From the NCBI RefSeq assembly GCF_030813595.1, contig NZ_JAUSUH010000003.1, positions 310,001 to 374,000 of the forward strand: a stretch of DNA of 64,000 nucleotides, written 5' to 3'. Every line of letters starts with the position of its first letter. Within the stretch, counting starts at the first letter, position 1. This document shows, piece by piece, positions 47,450 to 56,554 of this stretch. Origin of the DNA: Ancylobacter vacuolatus (lineage in GTDB: Bacteria; Pseudomonadota; Alphaproteobacteria; Rhizobiales; Xanthobacteraceae). The notes under the pieces were generated by a model. That model was not told the origin of the DNA. It made no database searches and saw only the letters and a program-made list of their open reading frames with translations. Both the position numbers and the translations under genes were made by a program.

Positions 47450-47490
47450 GGGGGCCTCGTCTGCGTCGCGCGAATTCCAGGCAGGGTGGA

Positions 47491-47500
47491 GAATATAATA
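47491..47500. promoter_or_regulatory. GAATATAATA motif between XRE-cupin and hisD paralogue
   Basis: Second copy of the 10-mer at 46857, here in the gap between the divergently transcribed regulator and dehydrogenase genes. It also resembles a -10 box, so promoter and operator functions may overlap. Confidence 0.45.
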
Positions 47501-47574
47501 GACAGCCGTGTCCCCGCCAATTGCCGCCATCGGCGGCGGGCCTCACCATCGCGCGATCCTCACAGGAAACCGCC

Positions 47575-48855
47575 ATGCCCGCGCTCAGCCCTGCCCTTGC
47601 CGACCAGATCCACTCCGTCAAGGCGCCGCGCCCCGACGATGGCAGCGACTCCAGCCAGATCGCAGCCACCGTCAAGGAGGTGCTGGAGGCGGTGCGCGCC
47701 CGCGGCGACGAAGCTGTGCGGCATTATTCCAAGCTGTTCGACAAGAGCGATGTCGGCTCCATTGAGGTGACGGCCGAGGAGCGCGCTGCCGCCCTCGCCG
47801 GCCTCGATCCGCAGACCCGCGCCGACACCGAATTCGCCATTGAGCGGGTGCGGGCCTTCGCGCAGGCGCAGCTCGCCACCATCCTGCCGCTGGAGATCGA
47901 GGCGCTGCCTGGCCTGCATCTCGGCCATCGGGTGATCCCGATCCAGCGCGTCGGCGCCTATGTGCCGGGCGGGCGCTACCCGCTGCTCTCCGCGCCGATC
48001 ATGACCATCGTGCCGGCCAAGGTGGCCGGCTGCGACGAGGTGATCGCCTGCCTGCCGCCGACCGCGCACCCCGCCATGATCGCCGGCTGCCACCTCTCCG
48101 GCGCCGACCGCATTTTTCGCGTGGGTGGCGCTCAGGCTATCGCGGCGATGGCCTTCGGGACGGAGACCATTCCCGCCGTCGACAAGGTGGTCGGCCCCGG
48201 CAATGCCTATGTGAACGAGGCCAAGCGGCAGGTGTTCGGCCCTGTCGGCATCGACCAACTCGCCGGGCCGAGCGAGATCTTCATCGTCGCCGACGAGACC
48301 GGCGACGCCGAGATGATCGCCACCGATCTGCTGGCGCAGGCCGAACACGACATCCGCACCCGCGTCGGCCTCATCACCACCAGCCGGGCGCTGGCAGAAG
48401 CAACGTTGGTCGAGGTGGAGAAGCAGCTGAAGACGCTTTCCACCGCGCCGGTCGCCGGCAAGGCCTGGGCGGATTTCGGCGAGATCGTGGTGTGCGACAG
48501 CGAAGAGGCGATGATCGCCTATTCCGACCACATCGCCGCCGAGCATTTGCAGGTCCACACCGCTGATCCGCACGCCATGGCGGCCAAGCTGCGCAATTAC
48601 GGCTCGCTGTTCATCGGCACGCTGGCGAGCGTGGTCTATTCCGACAAATGCTGCGGCACCAACCACACGCTGCCCACCATGGGCGCCGGCCGCTACACCG
48701 GCGGGCTCTGGGTCGGCTCCTTCGTTAAGATCTGCACCCATCAGTGGCTGGACGCGCGCGGCGTCGCCGCCGTGGCCCCCCCGGCCATCCGCCAGAGCGC
48801 CAGCGAAGGGCTGGAAGGCCACCGCCGCGCCGCCGCCTTCCGCCTTCAGGGCTGA
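47575..48855 (+). CDS. HisD-family dehydrogenase, probably catabolic (HpsN-like)
   Basis: 426 residues of the histidinol dehydrogenase fold. Zn ligands Gln255 and His258 (LLAQAEHDI), Asp357 (YSDKCCGTNH) and His416 (GLEGHRRA) are kept, as are the catalytic Glu323-His324 (AAEHLQVH). It is not beside other his genes. It lies next to an XRE-cupin regulator and a PotABCD-like importer, a setting known for HisD paralogues such as sulfopropanediol 3-dehydrogenase (HpsN). It probably oxidises an imported alcohol with NAD+. True histidine biosynthesis cannot be fully excluded. Confidence 0.85.
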   Translation: MPALSPALADQIHSVKAPRPDDGSDSSQIAATVKEVLEAVRARGDEAVRHYSKLFDKSDVGSIEVTAEERAAALAGLDPQTRADTEFAIERVRAFAQAQLATILPLEIEALPGLHLGHRVIPIQRVGAYVPGGRYPLLSAPIMTIVPAKVAGCDEVIACLPPTAHPAMIAGCHLSGADRIFRVGGAQAIAAMAFGTETIPAVDKVVGPGNAYVNEAKRQVFGPVGIDQLAGPSEIFIVADETGDAEMIATDLLAQAEHDIRTRVGLITTSRALAEATLVEVEKQLKTLSTAPVAGKAWADFGEIVVCDSEEAMIAYSDHIAAEHLQVHTADPHAMAAKLRNYGSLFIGTLASVVYSDKCCGTNHTLPTMGAGRYTGGLWVGSFVKICTHQWLDARGVAAVAPPAIRQSASEGLEGHRRAAAFRLQG

Positions 48856-48939
48856 GCGGCGGCACGTCGAGCGCGCCCCTGTCCTCCGAGCCCTGGAACG
48901 GACGGGGGCGCGTCTCGCTTCGTTGACGTCTCGACAACA

Positions 48940-48979
48940 AAAGCCCCCAGGACCGGCCCTCGCCGGCGCTGGGGGCTTT
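48940..48979. terminator. Intrinsic terminator after hisD paralogue
   Basis: AAAGCCCCCAG (48940-48950) pairs perfectly with CTGGGGGCTTT (48969-48979) around an 18-base GC-rich loop. It serves the plus-strand hisD paralogue and, read on the minus strand (GCTTTTGTTGTC), could also act there. It separates hisD from the convergent DUF2778 gene. Confidence 0.8.
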
Positions 48980-49081
48980 GGTCGTTTGAAGGCCCATTGA
49001 GGTGGGCACGCTCAGGATGGCAGCTCACCCGCCGCCTTGATGGAAAGGCGCGGCCGCACCCGCGTGGTCGGTTACGCGTGG

Positions 49082-50092
49082 TCAGTTCCGTTTGCCGCCG
49101 GTCAGCCAAGAGAGCAGCGGGTTGGCCGGCTCGGCGGATTTCGGCATCGCCTCGACCACGATCACCTCCTCCACATGCCCCTTCTTGAAGGCGGCCAGGA
49201 AGGCATCGTAGTCGGCGAGCGAGATGCAGCCATTGGAATCGCCGCGCGGCCCCAGCAGATAGGGGTGCAGCAGGAAACCGTTGCGGCCATACATCTTGCC
49301 ATCGCCCACCGGCGTCATTCGCACCGCCTCGGTGCCATGGAACAGCGCCTCGCGCATGCGCAGCTTGTAGCGGTTCGGCGGGGTCGGCCCGAGCATCTTC
49401 ACATGCACGTAGCGGGGATCGTCGAACTTATCGCCATAACCCGAATGCGCCTCAAGCTTCTTGCCGCCGGGCAGATGGAGCTTCTTGGCGCGGATGTCGT
49501 AGATGGCGAACCTGTCTTCGCTGGTGGGGTAGCGAAGCTCGTCCTTCGGTGCCTCGGTGGCCGCGGGCGGTGCCTCCGGCTCGGCCGCGTCGTCCTCTTC
49601 CATCGGCGGCGGGAGCGCGGCGATCTGCGCTTCCATGTCCGGCTTGCGCGGCGGGCGCGGCGCGAGGGTCAGCGTGTCTTCCGGCTCATCGCCGGCCATC
49701 ACACGCCCGGCAAAGAGCGGGTTGGCCATGGGCAACGGCACGGTGCTCACCGTCTCCATCGGCGGCACCACCTCGTCGGGGGCGGCGGCGACGGGGGCGG
49801 GACGCGCGATCATCGGCGCGGGGTCGAACAGCCAGTGGGTCGGCGGCGCAAAGGCGCCCGCCGTCTGGAAATTGCGGATGTCCATCACCGTAAAGGTCGG
49901 CGCCGGCGAGGGCTCATCCACCACCACGCTGGCGACGGCCGGGGCGGGAGGCGCCGACATGAGCGGGGGATCGACCCGCGCGGCATCGGCGGGGGTCGGA
50001 ATCGCAGTGTTGGAAATCCACGCGACGGCAACCGCCACGCCAACAAAACCCGCCGAGCCGATAAGGAACGAGCCAACTAGCCGCATAGGCAT
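49082..50092 (-). CDS. DUF2778 (Tlde1-like) L,D-transpeptidase-fold protein
   Basis: 336 residues. One N-terminal helix (LVGSFLIGSAGFVGVAVAVAW, about 5-25) acts as anchor or signal. A long Pro/Ala/Glu-rich linker follows (30-210). The C-terminal domain (about 215-320) has KLEAHSGYGDKFDDPRYVHV and LLGPRGDSNGCISLADYD, with the conserved His and the SNGCIS Cys typical of DUF2778/Tlde1. Tlde1 is a peptidoglycan-targeting type VI effector in Salmonella, but chromosomal alphaproteobacterial forms are common and may serve cell-wall remodelling. No T6SS or immunity gene is adjacent. Confidence 0.8.
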   Translation of the reverse strand: MPMRLVGSFLIGSAGFVGVAVAVAWISNTAIPTPADAARVDPPLMSAPPAPAVASVVVDEPSPAPTFTVMDIRNFQTAGAFAPPTHWLFDPAPMIARPAPVAAAPDEVVPPMETVSTVPLPMANPLFAGRVMAGDEPEDTLTLAPRPPRKPDMEAQIAALPPPMEEDDAAEPEAPPAATEAPKDELRYPTSEDRFAIYDIRAKKLHLPGGKKLEAHSGYGDKFDDPRYVHVKMLGPTPPNRYKLRMREALFHGTEAVRMTPVGDGKMYGRNGFLLHPYLLGPRGDSNGCISLADYDAFLAAFKKGHVEEVIVVEAMPKSAEPANPLLSWLTGGKRN

Positions 50093-50432
50093 CTCTGTAC
50101 AGATGACGGACGTTCGCGCACGACCCGCAGATCGTCCACGCCCGGCGTCAGCCTTCGGTTGCACACGGCACCGGCGCCCAAGCCATTGTCCGCCGGTGGC
50201 CCCCAAGCCAAATCGTTCCTAGCCAAACTTAGGTAATATTTCATTAATGCCGCGCCGACAACCCGGCTCTGGCACCCACGCTGCACCTGCGCACTGGCTG
50301 GGCATGCGGCTGCACAGGGACTCGGAATGCGGCCGGCAAACGTAGTTCTGCCAATGGAATAAACATCAGTTTGGAACTACTAAAGACAGACGTGCCGGCA
50401 GGCCTTCTGCCCGCCGAAACCCCGGTGTCTTC
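50093..50432. other. 340-base divergent promoter region
   Basis: No gene is supported. The part near 50222-50250 is AT-rich (GGTAATATTTCATTAATGC) and probably holds the promoter of the DUF2778 gene. TGGCACCCACGCTGCA at 50270-50285 has GG-N10-GC spacing but a weaker match to the sigma-54 consensus. A second AT-rich patch (AATGGAATAAACATCAG) near 50355 could serve the P-type ATPase. Confidence 0.4.
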
Positions 50433-52367
50433 GTGACCCCTCCCGCTTTTGCCAAGCTTGCGCCCGACTCTGGACCGCCCCCTGCGACAGGCTCGGCGCA
50501 AGGGCGCGCACCGGGACTTCGGAACCTGCTGCTGCCGGGGCTTCTGCTGGCGCTGGCGGCCGGGGGAATCAGCTGGGCCGCGGGGCAAGGCGTGCTCGCC
50601 GAGCGCTTCTGGGCCGGGGCGACGGCGCTGGTGCTCGCCCTGCTGGTCGTCCACATTCTTTCCAGCCTGCGGCGCGGCGAATTCGGTCTCGATCTGATCG
50701 CCGCCCTCGCCATGGGCGCCGCCCTCGTCTTCGGCGAGAACCTGGCCGGCGCCATCGTCGCGCTGATGTTCACCGGCGGCGAGGCGCTGGAAGCCTTCGC
50801 CCAGCGCCGGGCGGCGCGGGAGATGAGCGCCCTGCTCGCCCGGGTCCCGCGCACCGCGTCACGCTATGAAAACGGCCGGCTGGCGGAAGTCGCACTCGAC
50901 GCGCTACGCCCCGGCGACCGGCTGCTGGTGCGGCGGGGCGAGGTGGTGCCGGTGGATGGCACGCTCGACAGCACTCTTGCCGCGCTCGACCAGGCGGCGC
51001 TGACCGGCGAGCCACTGCCGGTGCGCCGGACCCGCGGCGAGGCGGTGATGAGCGGCGCGACCAATGCGGGCGACGCCTTCGATCTCGTCGCCAGCCGCGC
51101 GGCAGCGGACAGCACCTATGCCGGCATCGTCCGGCTGGTGGCCGCCGCCCAGCAGTCGAAGGCGCCGATGGTGCGCCTCGCCGACCGCTATGCGCTGGGG
51201 TTTCTCGCGCTGACACTGGTTATCGCCGGGGCGGCCTGGGCATTGAGCGGCGATCCCGTTCGCCTGCTGGCGGTGCTGGTCATCGCCACCCCCTGCCCGC
51301 TCATCCTCGCCGTGCCGGTGGCGATCATCTCAGGCATTTCGCGCTGCGCCGCGCGCGGCGTGCTGGTGAAGGATGGCGGCGCGCTGGAACGGCTGGCGAC
51401 CCTGCGCACCGTGCTTATCGACAAGACCGGCACCCTCACCGGCGGCCGCCCGAGCCTCGTCGCCATCAAGGCACGGGCCGGGCTCGCGCCCGACGAGGTG
51501 CTGCGGCTGGCCGCCTCGCTCGACCAGGCCTCCGCCCATGTGGTGGCGGGCGCGCTGGTGGAAGCGGCAGGCGGGCGCGGCCTCGCCCTCGCCTCGCCGA
51601 GCGCCATCACAGAGGAGCCGGGCGCCGGCCTCACCGGGCGCGTCGAGGGCCATGAGGTGGCGGTGGGCGGCTGGGGCTTCGTTGCGGCGCGGCTGGCGGC
51701 GAACGCGATGGACGGGGACATCGTGGCCGAGCGGGCGCACTGGGCCGAACGCCCGGGCACGGTGGTGGTTGCCGTGGCGGTGGATGGCACGCTGGCTGGC
51801 GCACTGCTGCTCGCCGACGCGGTGCGCGAGGAGGCGCAGGCGGTGCTCGGCGCCCTGCGCGAGATGGGCGTGACCCGCCTCATCCTCGCCACCGGCGACG
51901 AGACCGGGCGGGCGGAGGCGATCGCCGCCGGCCTCGGCTTCGACGCCGTGCTGAGCAACATGACGCCGCAGGACAAGGCCGCCGCCGTGGTCCGGGAGCA
52001 TCCCAACGGCCCGGTCATGATGATCGGCGACGGGGTCAATGACGCACCGGCGCTGGCCGCCGCCGATATCGGCGTCGCGATGGGTGGAGGCGGCTCAGCC
52101 GCCGCGTCGGAAGCCGCCAGCATCGTCATCCTGGTCGACAAGCTCGACCGGTTGATCGACGCGATGGCGATCGCCCGCCGCTCCCGCGCCATCGCCGTCC
52201 AGAGCGTCGTCGCGGGCATCGGCCTCTCGACGCTCGGCATGGTCGCCGCCGCCTTCGGCCTGCTGGCGCCGGTACAAGGCGCACTGCTTCAGGAGCTGAT
52301 CGACGTGGCGGTGATCCTCAACGCGCTGCGGGCGCTGCGCGCGCAGCGAGGGAGCACGCCGGTCTGA
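50433..52367 (+). CDS. P1B-type heavy-metal ATPase with TPC motif
   Basis: 644 residues from a GTG start. The phosphorylated Asp330 is in DKTGTLT, the actuator loop is LTGEPLPV and the hinge is GDGVNDAPALAAADIG. The metal-site motif in the membrane is T286-P-C288-P, not CPC, and the N-terminus carries no HMA or His-rich metal domain. The TPC form is described for a small P1B class (Nia-like, Ni/Fe), but the C-terminal hemerythrin of Nia is missing here. It probably exports a transition metal; the ion is unknown. Confidence 0.88.
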   Translation: MTPPAFAKLAPDSGPPPATGSAQGRAPGLRNLLLPGLLLALAAGGISWAAGQGVLAERFWAGATALVLALLVVHILSSLRRGEFGLDLIAALAMGAALVFGENLAGAIVALMFTGGEALEAFAQRRAAREMSALLARVPRTASRYENGRLAEVALDALRPGDRLLVRRGEVVPVDGTLDSTLAALDQAALTGEPLPVRRTRGEAVMSGATNAGDAFDLVASRAAADSTYAGIVRLVAAAQQSKAPMVRLADRYALGFLALTLVIAGAAWALSGDPVRLLAVLVIATPCPLILAVPVAIISGISRCAARGVLVKDGGALERLATLRTVLIDKTGTLTGGRPSLVAIKARAGLAPDEVLRLAASLDQASAHVVAGALVEAAGGRGLALASPSAITEEPGAGLTGRVEGHEVAVGGWGFVAARLAANAMDGDIVAERAHWAERPGTVVVAVAVDGTLAGALLLADAVREEAQAVLGALREMGVTRLILATGDETGRAEAIAAGLGFDAVLSNMTPQDKAAAVVREHPNGPVMMIGDGVNDAPALAAADIGVAMGGGGSAAASEAASIVILVDKLDRLIDAMAIARRSRAIAVQSVVAGIGLSTLGMVAAAFGLLAPVQGALLQELIDVAVILNALRALRAQRGSTPV

Positions 52368-52380
52368 AGGCGTAATGGCA

Positions 52381-53289
52381 TCAGCCGAGGACGGAAATGA
52401 CCGACCACCAGCCCCAGGCGGTCAGCAGCGAGAGCGGCACGCCAAGGCCAATCAGCAGCGCGACAAGGTCGGGCTCCAGCTCGTGCTCCATGGCGATGAT
52501 GCTGGCGCCGAGCATAGGCGGCATCGCCATTTCCAGCATCGCCACCTTGGCAACCGGATCACCGGCCTGGCCGAGCGCGAGATAAAACAAGATGAGCAGC
52601 GCCGGCGCGATAAGGAGCCGGTGGAACAGGCCGAGCGCCACCGGCCCGGCACGACCCGCCAGCCGGTCGAGCCGCAGCGCGAAGCCCACCGCGGCCAGCG
52701 CGATCGGGGTCAGCGTATTGGCGAGGGTCTCGATGAGCTGCGCCAGCCATTCCGGCCGGGCGAGATCATTGGTCGCGAAGGCGATCAGCACCGCATAGAA
52801 GGGCGGGAAGGTGGCGATCCGCCGCGCCACCACGGCGAGGTCGAGCCGGCCGGAAATCGCCACCGTGGCGACCGCAAGGCCCAGCGTCGAGACGGCGAGA
52901 TAGGTGCCGAACAGGTCGATGACGATGCCGAGCCCCAGCCATTGGCTGCCGGCGAAGGCGGCGATCATCGGCAGGCCGACAAAGGAGGTGTTGCCCCACC
53001 CGGCCACCAACAGGATCGCCCCGATGCGCTGGCGCGACCAGCCGAGCCAGCGGCAGAGCGGCACCAGCAGTGCGATGGACACGAGAACGCCGAGCCAGGG
53101 CGTCGCCGCCGCCAGCCACCAGTCGGGGCGCAGCGTCACCCCCTGCACGCTGTTAAGCGCCGCCGCCGGCAGCGCGACATTGATGACCCAGCCGCCCAGC
53201 ACCTTGGTGGCGCTCTCCGGCAGCCGGCCGGACAGCCGAAGCAGCACGCCGATGGCAAGGCACAGCACGATCAGCAGTATTTCCGACAT
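52381..53289 (-). CDS. AEC-family (auxin efflux carrier type) transporter
   Basis: 302 residues with about ten membrane helices in two repeats. GWGNTSFVGLPMIAAFAG and EMAMPPMLGASIIAMEHE show the paired conserved motifs around the helix breaks of this family. Relatives carry malate/malonate or unknown substrates. The start MSEILLIVLCLAIGV was chosen because upstream codons are not hydrophobic. It is convergent with the P-type ATPase gene, 13 bases apart. Confidence 0.88.
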   Translation of the reverse strand: MSEILLIVLCLAIGVLLRLSGRLPESATKVLGGWVINVALPAAALNSVQGVTLRPDWWLAAATPWLGVLVSIALLVPLCRWLGWSRQRIGAILLVAGWGNTSFVGLPMIAAFAGSQWLGLGIVIDLFGTYLAVSTLGLAVATVAISGRLDLAVVARRIATFPPFYAVLIAFATNDLARPEWLAQLIETLANTLTPIALAAVGFALRLDRLAGRAGPVALGLFHRLLIAPALLILFYLALGQAGDPVAKVAMLEMAMPPMLGASIIAMEHELEPDLVALLIGLGVPLSLLTAWGWWSVISVLG

Positions 53290-53492
53290 GGCCAGCGACC
53301 TCCCCTCGCCCGGCGCCCCGCCCGGCGGTAGCGCGTTCAGGTTTGCCGCAAACGCATGGCGACGCCACCCGGGGCCTTTCCAGTTCGCCGCCCGGCCCCT
53401 GGGTCGCTCTCTGGTGTTGCCGAAGCGCATCACCATATGTGCCTGCGTGGGCCTCCACCCCGAGGGGAATTTGGGCCTGCCAGGAGAAGCCC

Positions 53493-53912
53493 ATGAACAA
53501 GACTGATCCCCGCCTGTGGATGTGGTCGGACGCGGTCGACATGCTCAACCGCGCCGAACGGATGCACCGGCAGATGTTCCAGCCGGTCGCGCGACCCGAG
53601 GCGCCGGCGCGTCACCACGCCCCGTGCTGGGAGCCGCCGGTCGACATGCTGGAAACCGACCACGAATTGCTGGTGCTCGCCGCCCTGCCCGGCGTCGACC
53701 CCGACCGCATGACCGTGTCGATCCAGAACGGCGTGCTCACCATCGCCGGCGCCCGCGTGCTGCCGCCAGAGCTGCACCGCGCCACCATCCACCGCATGGA
53801 GCTGCCGCAGGGCCGGTTCGAGCGCCAGCTCGCTTTGCCGCCCGGCCGCTATGAGGTGAACCGTCCGCGCGTGGTCAATGGCTGCCTCGCCATCGTGCTG
53901 CGCAAGGTTTGA
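53493..53912 (+). CDS. Hsp20/alpha-crystallin small heat-shock protein
   Basis: 139 residues. The alpha-crystallin domain (about 45-135) begins PPVDMLETDHELLVLAALPG, and the C-terminus has VNGCLAIVLRKV, the usual G-x-L motif. It holds unfolded proteins in soluble form. CAGGAGAAG precedes the ATG. Its stop lies 17 bases before the lon gene, so chaperone and protease form an operon. Confidence 0.92.
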   Translation: MNKTDPRLWMWSDAVDMLNRAERMHRQMFQPVARPEAPARHHAPCWEPPVDMLETDHELLVLAALPGVDPDRMTVSIQNGVLTIAGARVLPPELHRATIHRMELPQGRFERQLALPPGRYEVNRPRVVNGCLAIVLRKV

Positions 53913-53929
53913 GGAGGGGGATTGAACCG

Positions 53930-56368
53930 ATGACACATCCCGATTTCGACAGATATTCCCCGCTCCGCATGGCCGATGCCGGCGGCAATGCCGGCAACGG
54001 CGGCGCCACCAATGGCAATGTGCCTGACGACCAGATGATCCTGCTGCCGGTGCGCAATCTCGTGCTGTTCCCCGGCGTGGTGATGCCGGTGGCGGTGGCG
54101 CGCCCGGCCTCCATCGCTGCCGCCCAGCAGGCGGTGCGCGAGGGGCGCCCGGTCGGCATTCTCATGCAGCGCGACCCCACGGTGGAGGAACCCGGCCCGA
54201 CCGACCTGCATCGCATGGGCGTGATCGCCAACATCTTGCGCTATGTCACCGCCCCCGACGGGACGCATCACCTGGTCTGCCAGGGCGAGCAGCGCTTCCA
54301 TGTCGAGGACTTCGTGCGGGAGAAGCCCTTCCTCACCGCCCGCGTGACGCGGATCGAAGAGAGCGAGGAACGCAGCTCCGAGATCGAGGCGCGCTTCGTC
54401 CACCTGCAGGGCCAGGCGAACGAGGTGATGGAATTGCTGCCGCAGGTGCCGGCCGAGCTGGTCGCCGCCGTGCGCGGCGCCAATTCGCCGGCCGGGCTTG
54501 CCGATCTCGTTGCCGCCTATGCCGACATCTCGCCCGACGAGAAGCAGGAACTGCTGGAGACGGTCGATATCAGCGCCCGCATGGCCAAGATCTCGCGCCT
54601 GCTCGCCCACCGCATCGAGGTGCTGCGGCTGTCGCAGGAAATCGGCAAGCAGACCAGGGCGTCGCTGGACGAGCGCCAGCGCGAGGTGCTGCTGCGCGAG
54701 CAGATGGCGGCGATCCAGAAGCAGCTGGGCGAGGATGGCGGCAACAGCCAGGAAATCGCCGATCTGGACGCGGCGATCACGCAGGCCGGCATGCCGGAGG
54801 ATGTGGAGCAGATGGCCCGCAAGGAGCTGGGCCGGCTGCGCCGCATGCAGGATTCCAGTGCCGAATACGGCATGATCCGCACCTATCTCGACTGGCTGAT
54901 CGCCCTGCCGTGGAAGCTGCCGGAGACCGCGCCGATCGACATCGCCGAGGCCCGCAAGGTGCTGGACGAGGACCATTTCGGCCTCGACAAGATCAAGCGC
55001 CGCATCGTCGAATATCTCGCCGTGCGCAAGCTGGCGCCGAACGGCAAGGCACCGATCCTGTGCTTTGCCGGTCCTCCTGGCGTCGGCAAGACCTCGCTCG
55101 GCCAGTCCATCGCCCGCGCCATGGGCCGCAAATTCGTCCGTGTCTCACTCGGCGGCGTGCATGACGAGGCGGAGATCCGCGGCCACCGACGCACCTATGT
55201 CGGCGCGCTGCCGGGCAACATCATCCAGGGCATCCGCAAGGTCGGCACCCGCGACTGCGTGATGATGCTGGACGAGATCGACAAGATGGGCTCCGGCATC
55301 CAGGGCGACCCGTCGGCGGCGATGCTGGAAGTGCTCGACCCCGAGCAGAACGGCACTTTCCGCGACAATTATCTCGGCGTCCCGTTCGACCTGTCGCGCG
55401 TGGTGTTCATCGCCACTGCCAACATGCTCGACACCATCCCCGGCCCGCTGCGCGACCGCATGGAAATCATCCAACTGACCGGCTACACCGACCAGGAAAA
55501 GCTGCAGATCGCCCGGCGCTATCTGGTCCGCCGCCAGCTGGAGGCCAATGGCGTCACGCCCGAGCAGGTGGAGATCGACGACGAGGCGCTTAAAGCGCTG
55601 ATCCGCGCCTATACCCGTGAGGCCGGCGTGCGCAATCTGGAGCGCGAGGTCGGCCGCGCCGTGCGCCATGTCGCGGTGGATATCGCCGAAGGCAACGCCA
55701 GTCAGGTGCGGATCGGCGTCGAGACGCTGCCCGAATTGCTCGGGCCGCCGATCTTCGAGGACGAGGTGGCGCTGCGGGTCAGCGTTCCGGGCGTCGCCAC
55801 CGGCCTCGCCTGGACACCGGTGGGCGGCGACATCCTGTTCATCGAGGCGACCCGCATCCCCGGGCGCGGCGGGCTGATCCTCACCGGCCAGCTCGGCGAG
55901 GTGATGAAGGAAAGCGCGCAGGCGGCGTGGAGTCTCGTCAAGAGCCGCGCCGTCGAGCTCGGCATCGACCCCGGCATCTTCGCCACCAGCGACGTGCATG
56001 TGCATGTGCCGGCCGGCGCCACGCCCAAGGACGGGCCGAGCGCCGGGGTGGCGATGTTCACCGCCCTCGTCTCGCTGCTCACCGGCCGCACGGTGCGCAA
56101 GGACACGGCGATGACCGGCGAAATCTCGCTGCGCGGGCTGGTGCTGCCGGTCGGCGGCATCAAGGAGAAGGTGGTGGCGGCCGCGCGGGCCGGATTGACG
56201 CGCGTCATGCTCCCCGCCCGCAACCGGCGCGACTATGAGGATATCCCTCAGGACGCGCGGGACCGGCTGGAGTTCGTCTGGCTGGAGCGGGTGGACGACG
56301 CCATCGCGGCCGCGCTGGAGCCAGGCGAGGCCGCAGGCGAGGCTCGCGAGTTCAAGGCGGCGAGCTGA
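53930..56368 (+). CDS. lon: ATP-dependent protease Lon
   Basis: 812 residues, complete LonA. The N-terminal substrate domain starts with LLPVRNLVLFPGVVMPVAVA. The AAA+ module has Walker A G381-P-P-G-V-G-K387-T, and the protease domain carries the Ser704-Lys747 dyad (DGPSAGVAMF and GGIKEK). It degrades misfolded and regulatory proteins in the cytoplasm. GAGGAGGGGG lies before the ATG. Pairing with an upstream hsp20 suggests heat-stress control. It may be a second Lon copy, since the usual clpX-lon-hupB context is absent. Confidence 0.94.
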   Translation: MTHPDFDRYSPLRMADAGGNAGNGGATNGNVPDDQMILLPVRNLVLFPGVVMPVAVARPASIAAAQQAVREGRPVGILMQRDPTVEEPGPTDLHRMGVIANILRYVTAPDGTHHLVCQGEQRFHVEDFVREKPFLTARVTRIEESEERSSEIEARFVHLQGQANEVMELLPQVPAELVAAVRGANSPAGLADLVAAYADISPDEKQELLETVDISARMAKISRLLAHRIEVLRLSQEIGKQTRASLDERQREVLLREQMAAIQKQLGEDGGNSQEIADLDAAITQAGMPEDVEQMARKELGRLRRMQDSSAEYGMIRTYLDWLIALPWKLPETAPIDIAEARKVLDEDHFGLDKIKRRIVEYLAVRKLAPNGKAPILCFAGPPGVGKTSLGQSIARAMGRKFVRVSLGGVHDEAEIRGHRRTYVGALPGNIIQGIRKVGTRDCVMMLDEIDKMGSGIQGDPSAAMLEVLDPEQNGTFRDNYLGVPFDLSRVVFIATANMLDTIPGPLRDRMEIIQLTGYTDQEKLQIARRYLVRRQLEANGVTPEQVEIDDEALKALIRAYTREAGVRNLEREVGRAVRHVAVDIAEGNASQVRIGVETLPELLGPPIFEDEVALRVSVPGVATGLAWTPVGGDILFIEATRIPGRGGLILTGQLGEVMKESAQAAWSLVKSRAVELGIDPGIFATSDVHVHVPAGATPKDGPSAGVAMFTALVSLLTGRTVRKDTAMTGEISLRGLVLPVGGIKEKVVAAARAGLTRVMLPARNRRDYEDIPQDARDRLEFVWLERVDDAIAAALEPGEAAGEAREFKAAS

Positions 56369-56382
56369 GCCTGTCGCACCAC

Positions 56383-56420
56383 AAAGGGCCGTCCCGGCAC
56401 ACAGCCGGGGCGGCCTTTCT
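56383..56420 (+). terminator. Intrinsic terminator after lon
   Basis: AAAGGGCCGTCCCGGC (56383-56398) pairs, with one bulge, with GCCGGGGCGGCCTTT (56404-56418) and runs into TTTCTTC. The five-base loop and T-rich end make it a good rho-independent terminator for the hsp20-lon transcript. Confidence 0.8.
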
Positions 56421-56554
56421 TCTGCCGCCCTGGCCGCAGATGACGCTGCGGGGAAAACGGGCTAGAGCACGCGCGGACCGGCTTGCACCGCAAGCGGATC
56501 GGATAATGCGTTCTCTGTCCTGGAGTTAGAGCGCGCCTTGCCTTGAATGCGTGA

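Noticed and set aside
47575..48855. Annotation as the biosynthetic hisD
   Set aside because: No other histidine gene is near, and the neighbours (XRE-cupin regulator, PotABCD-like importer) point to a catabolic dehydrogenase; kept as HisD-family with that caveat.
50270..50285. Sigma-54 promoter upstream of the P-type ATPase
   Set aside because: GG-N10-GC is present but the second half is a weak match and it lies about 150 bases from the start; treated only as a note.
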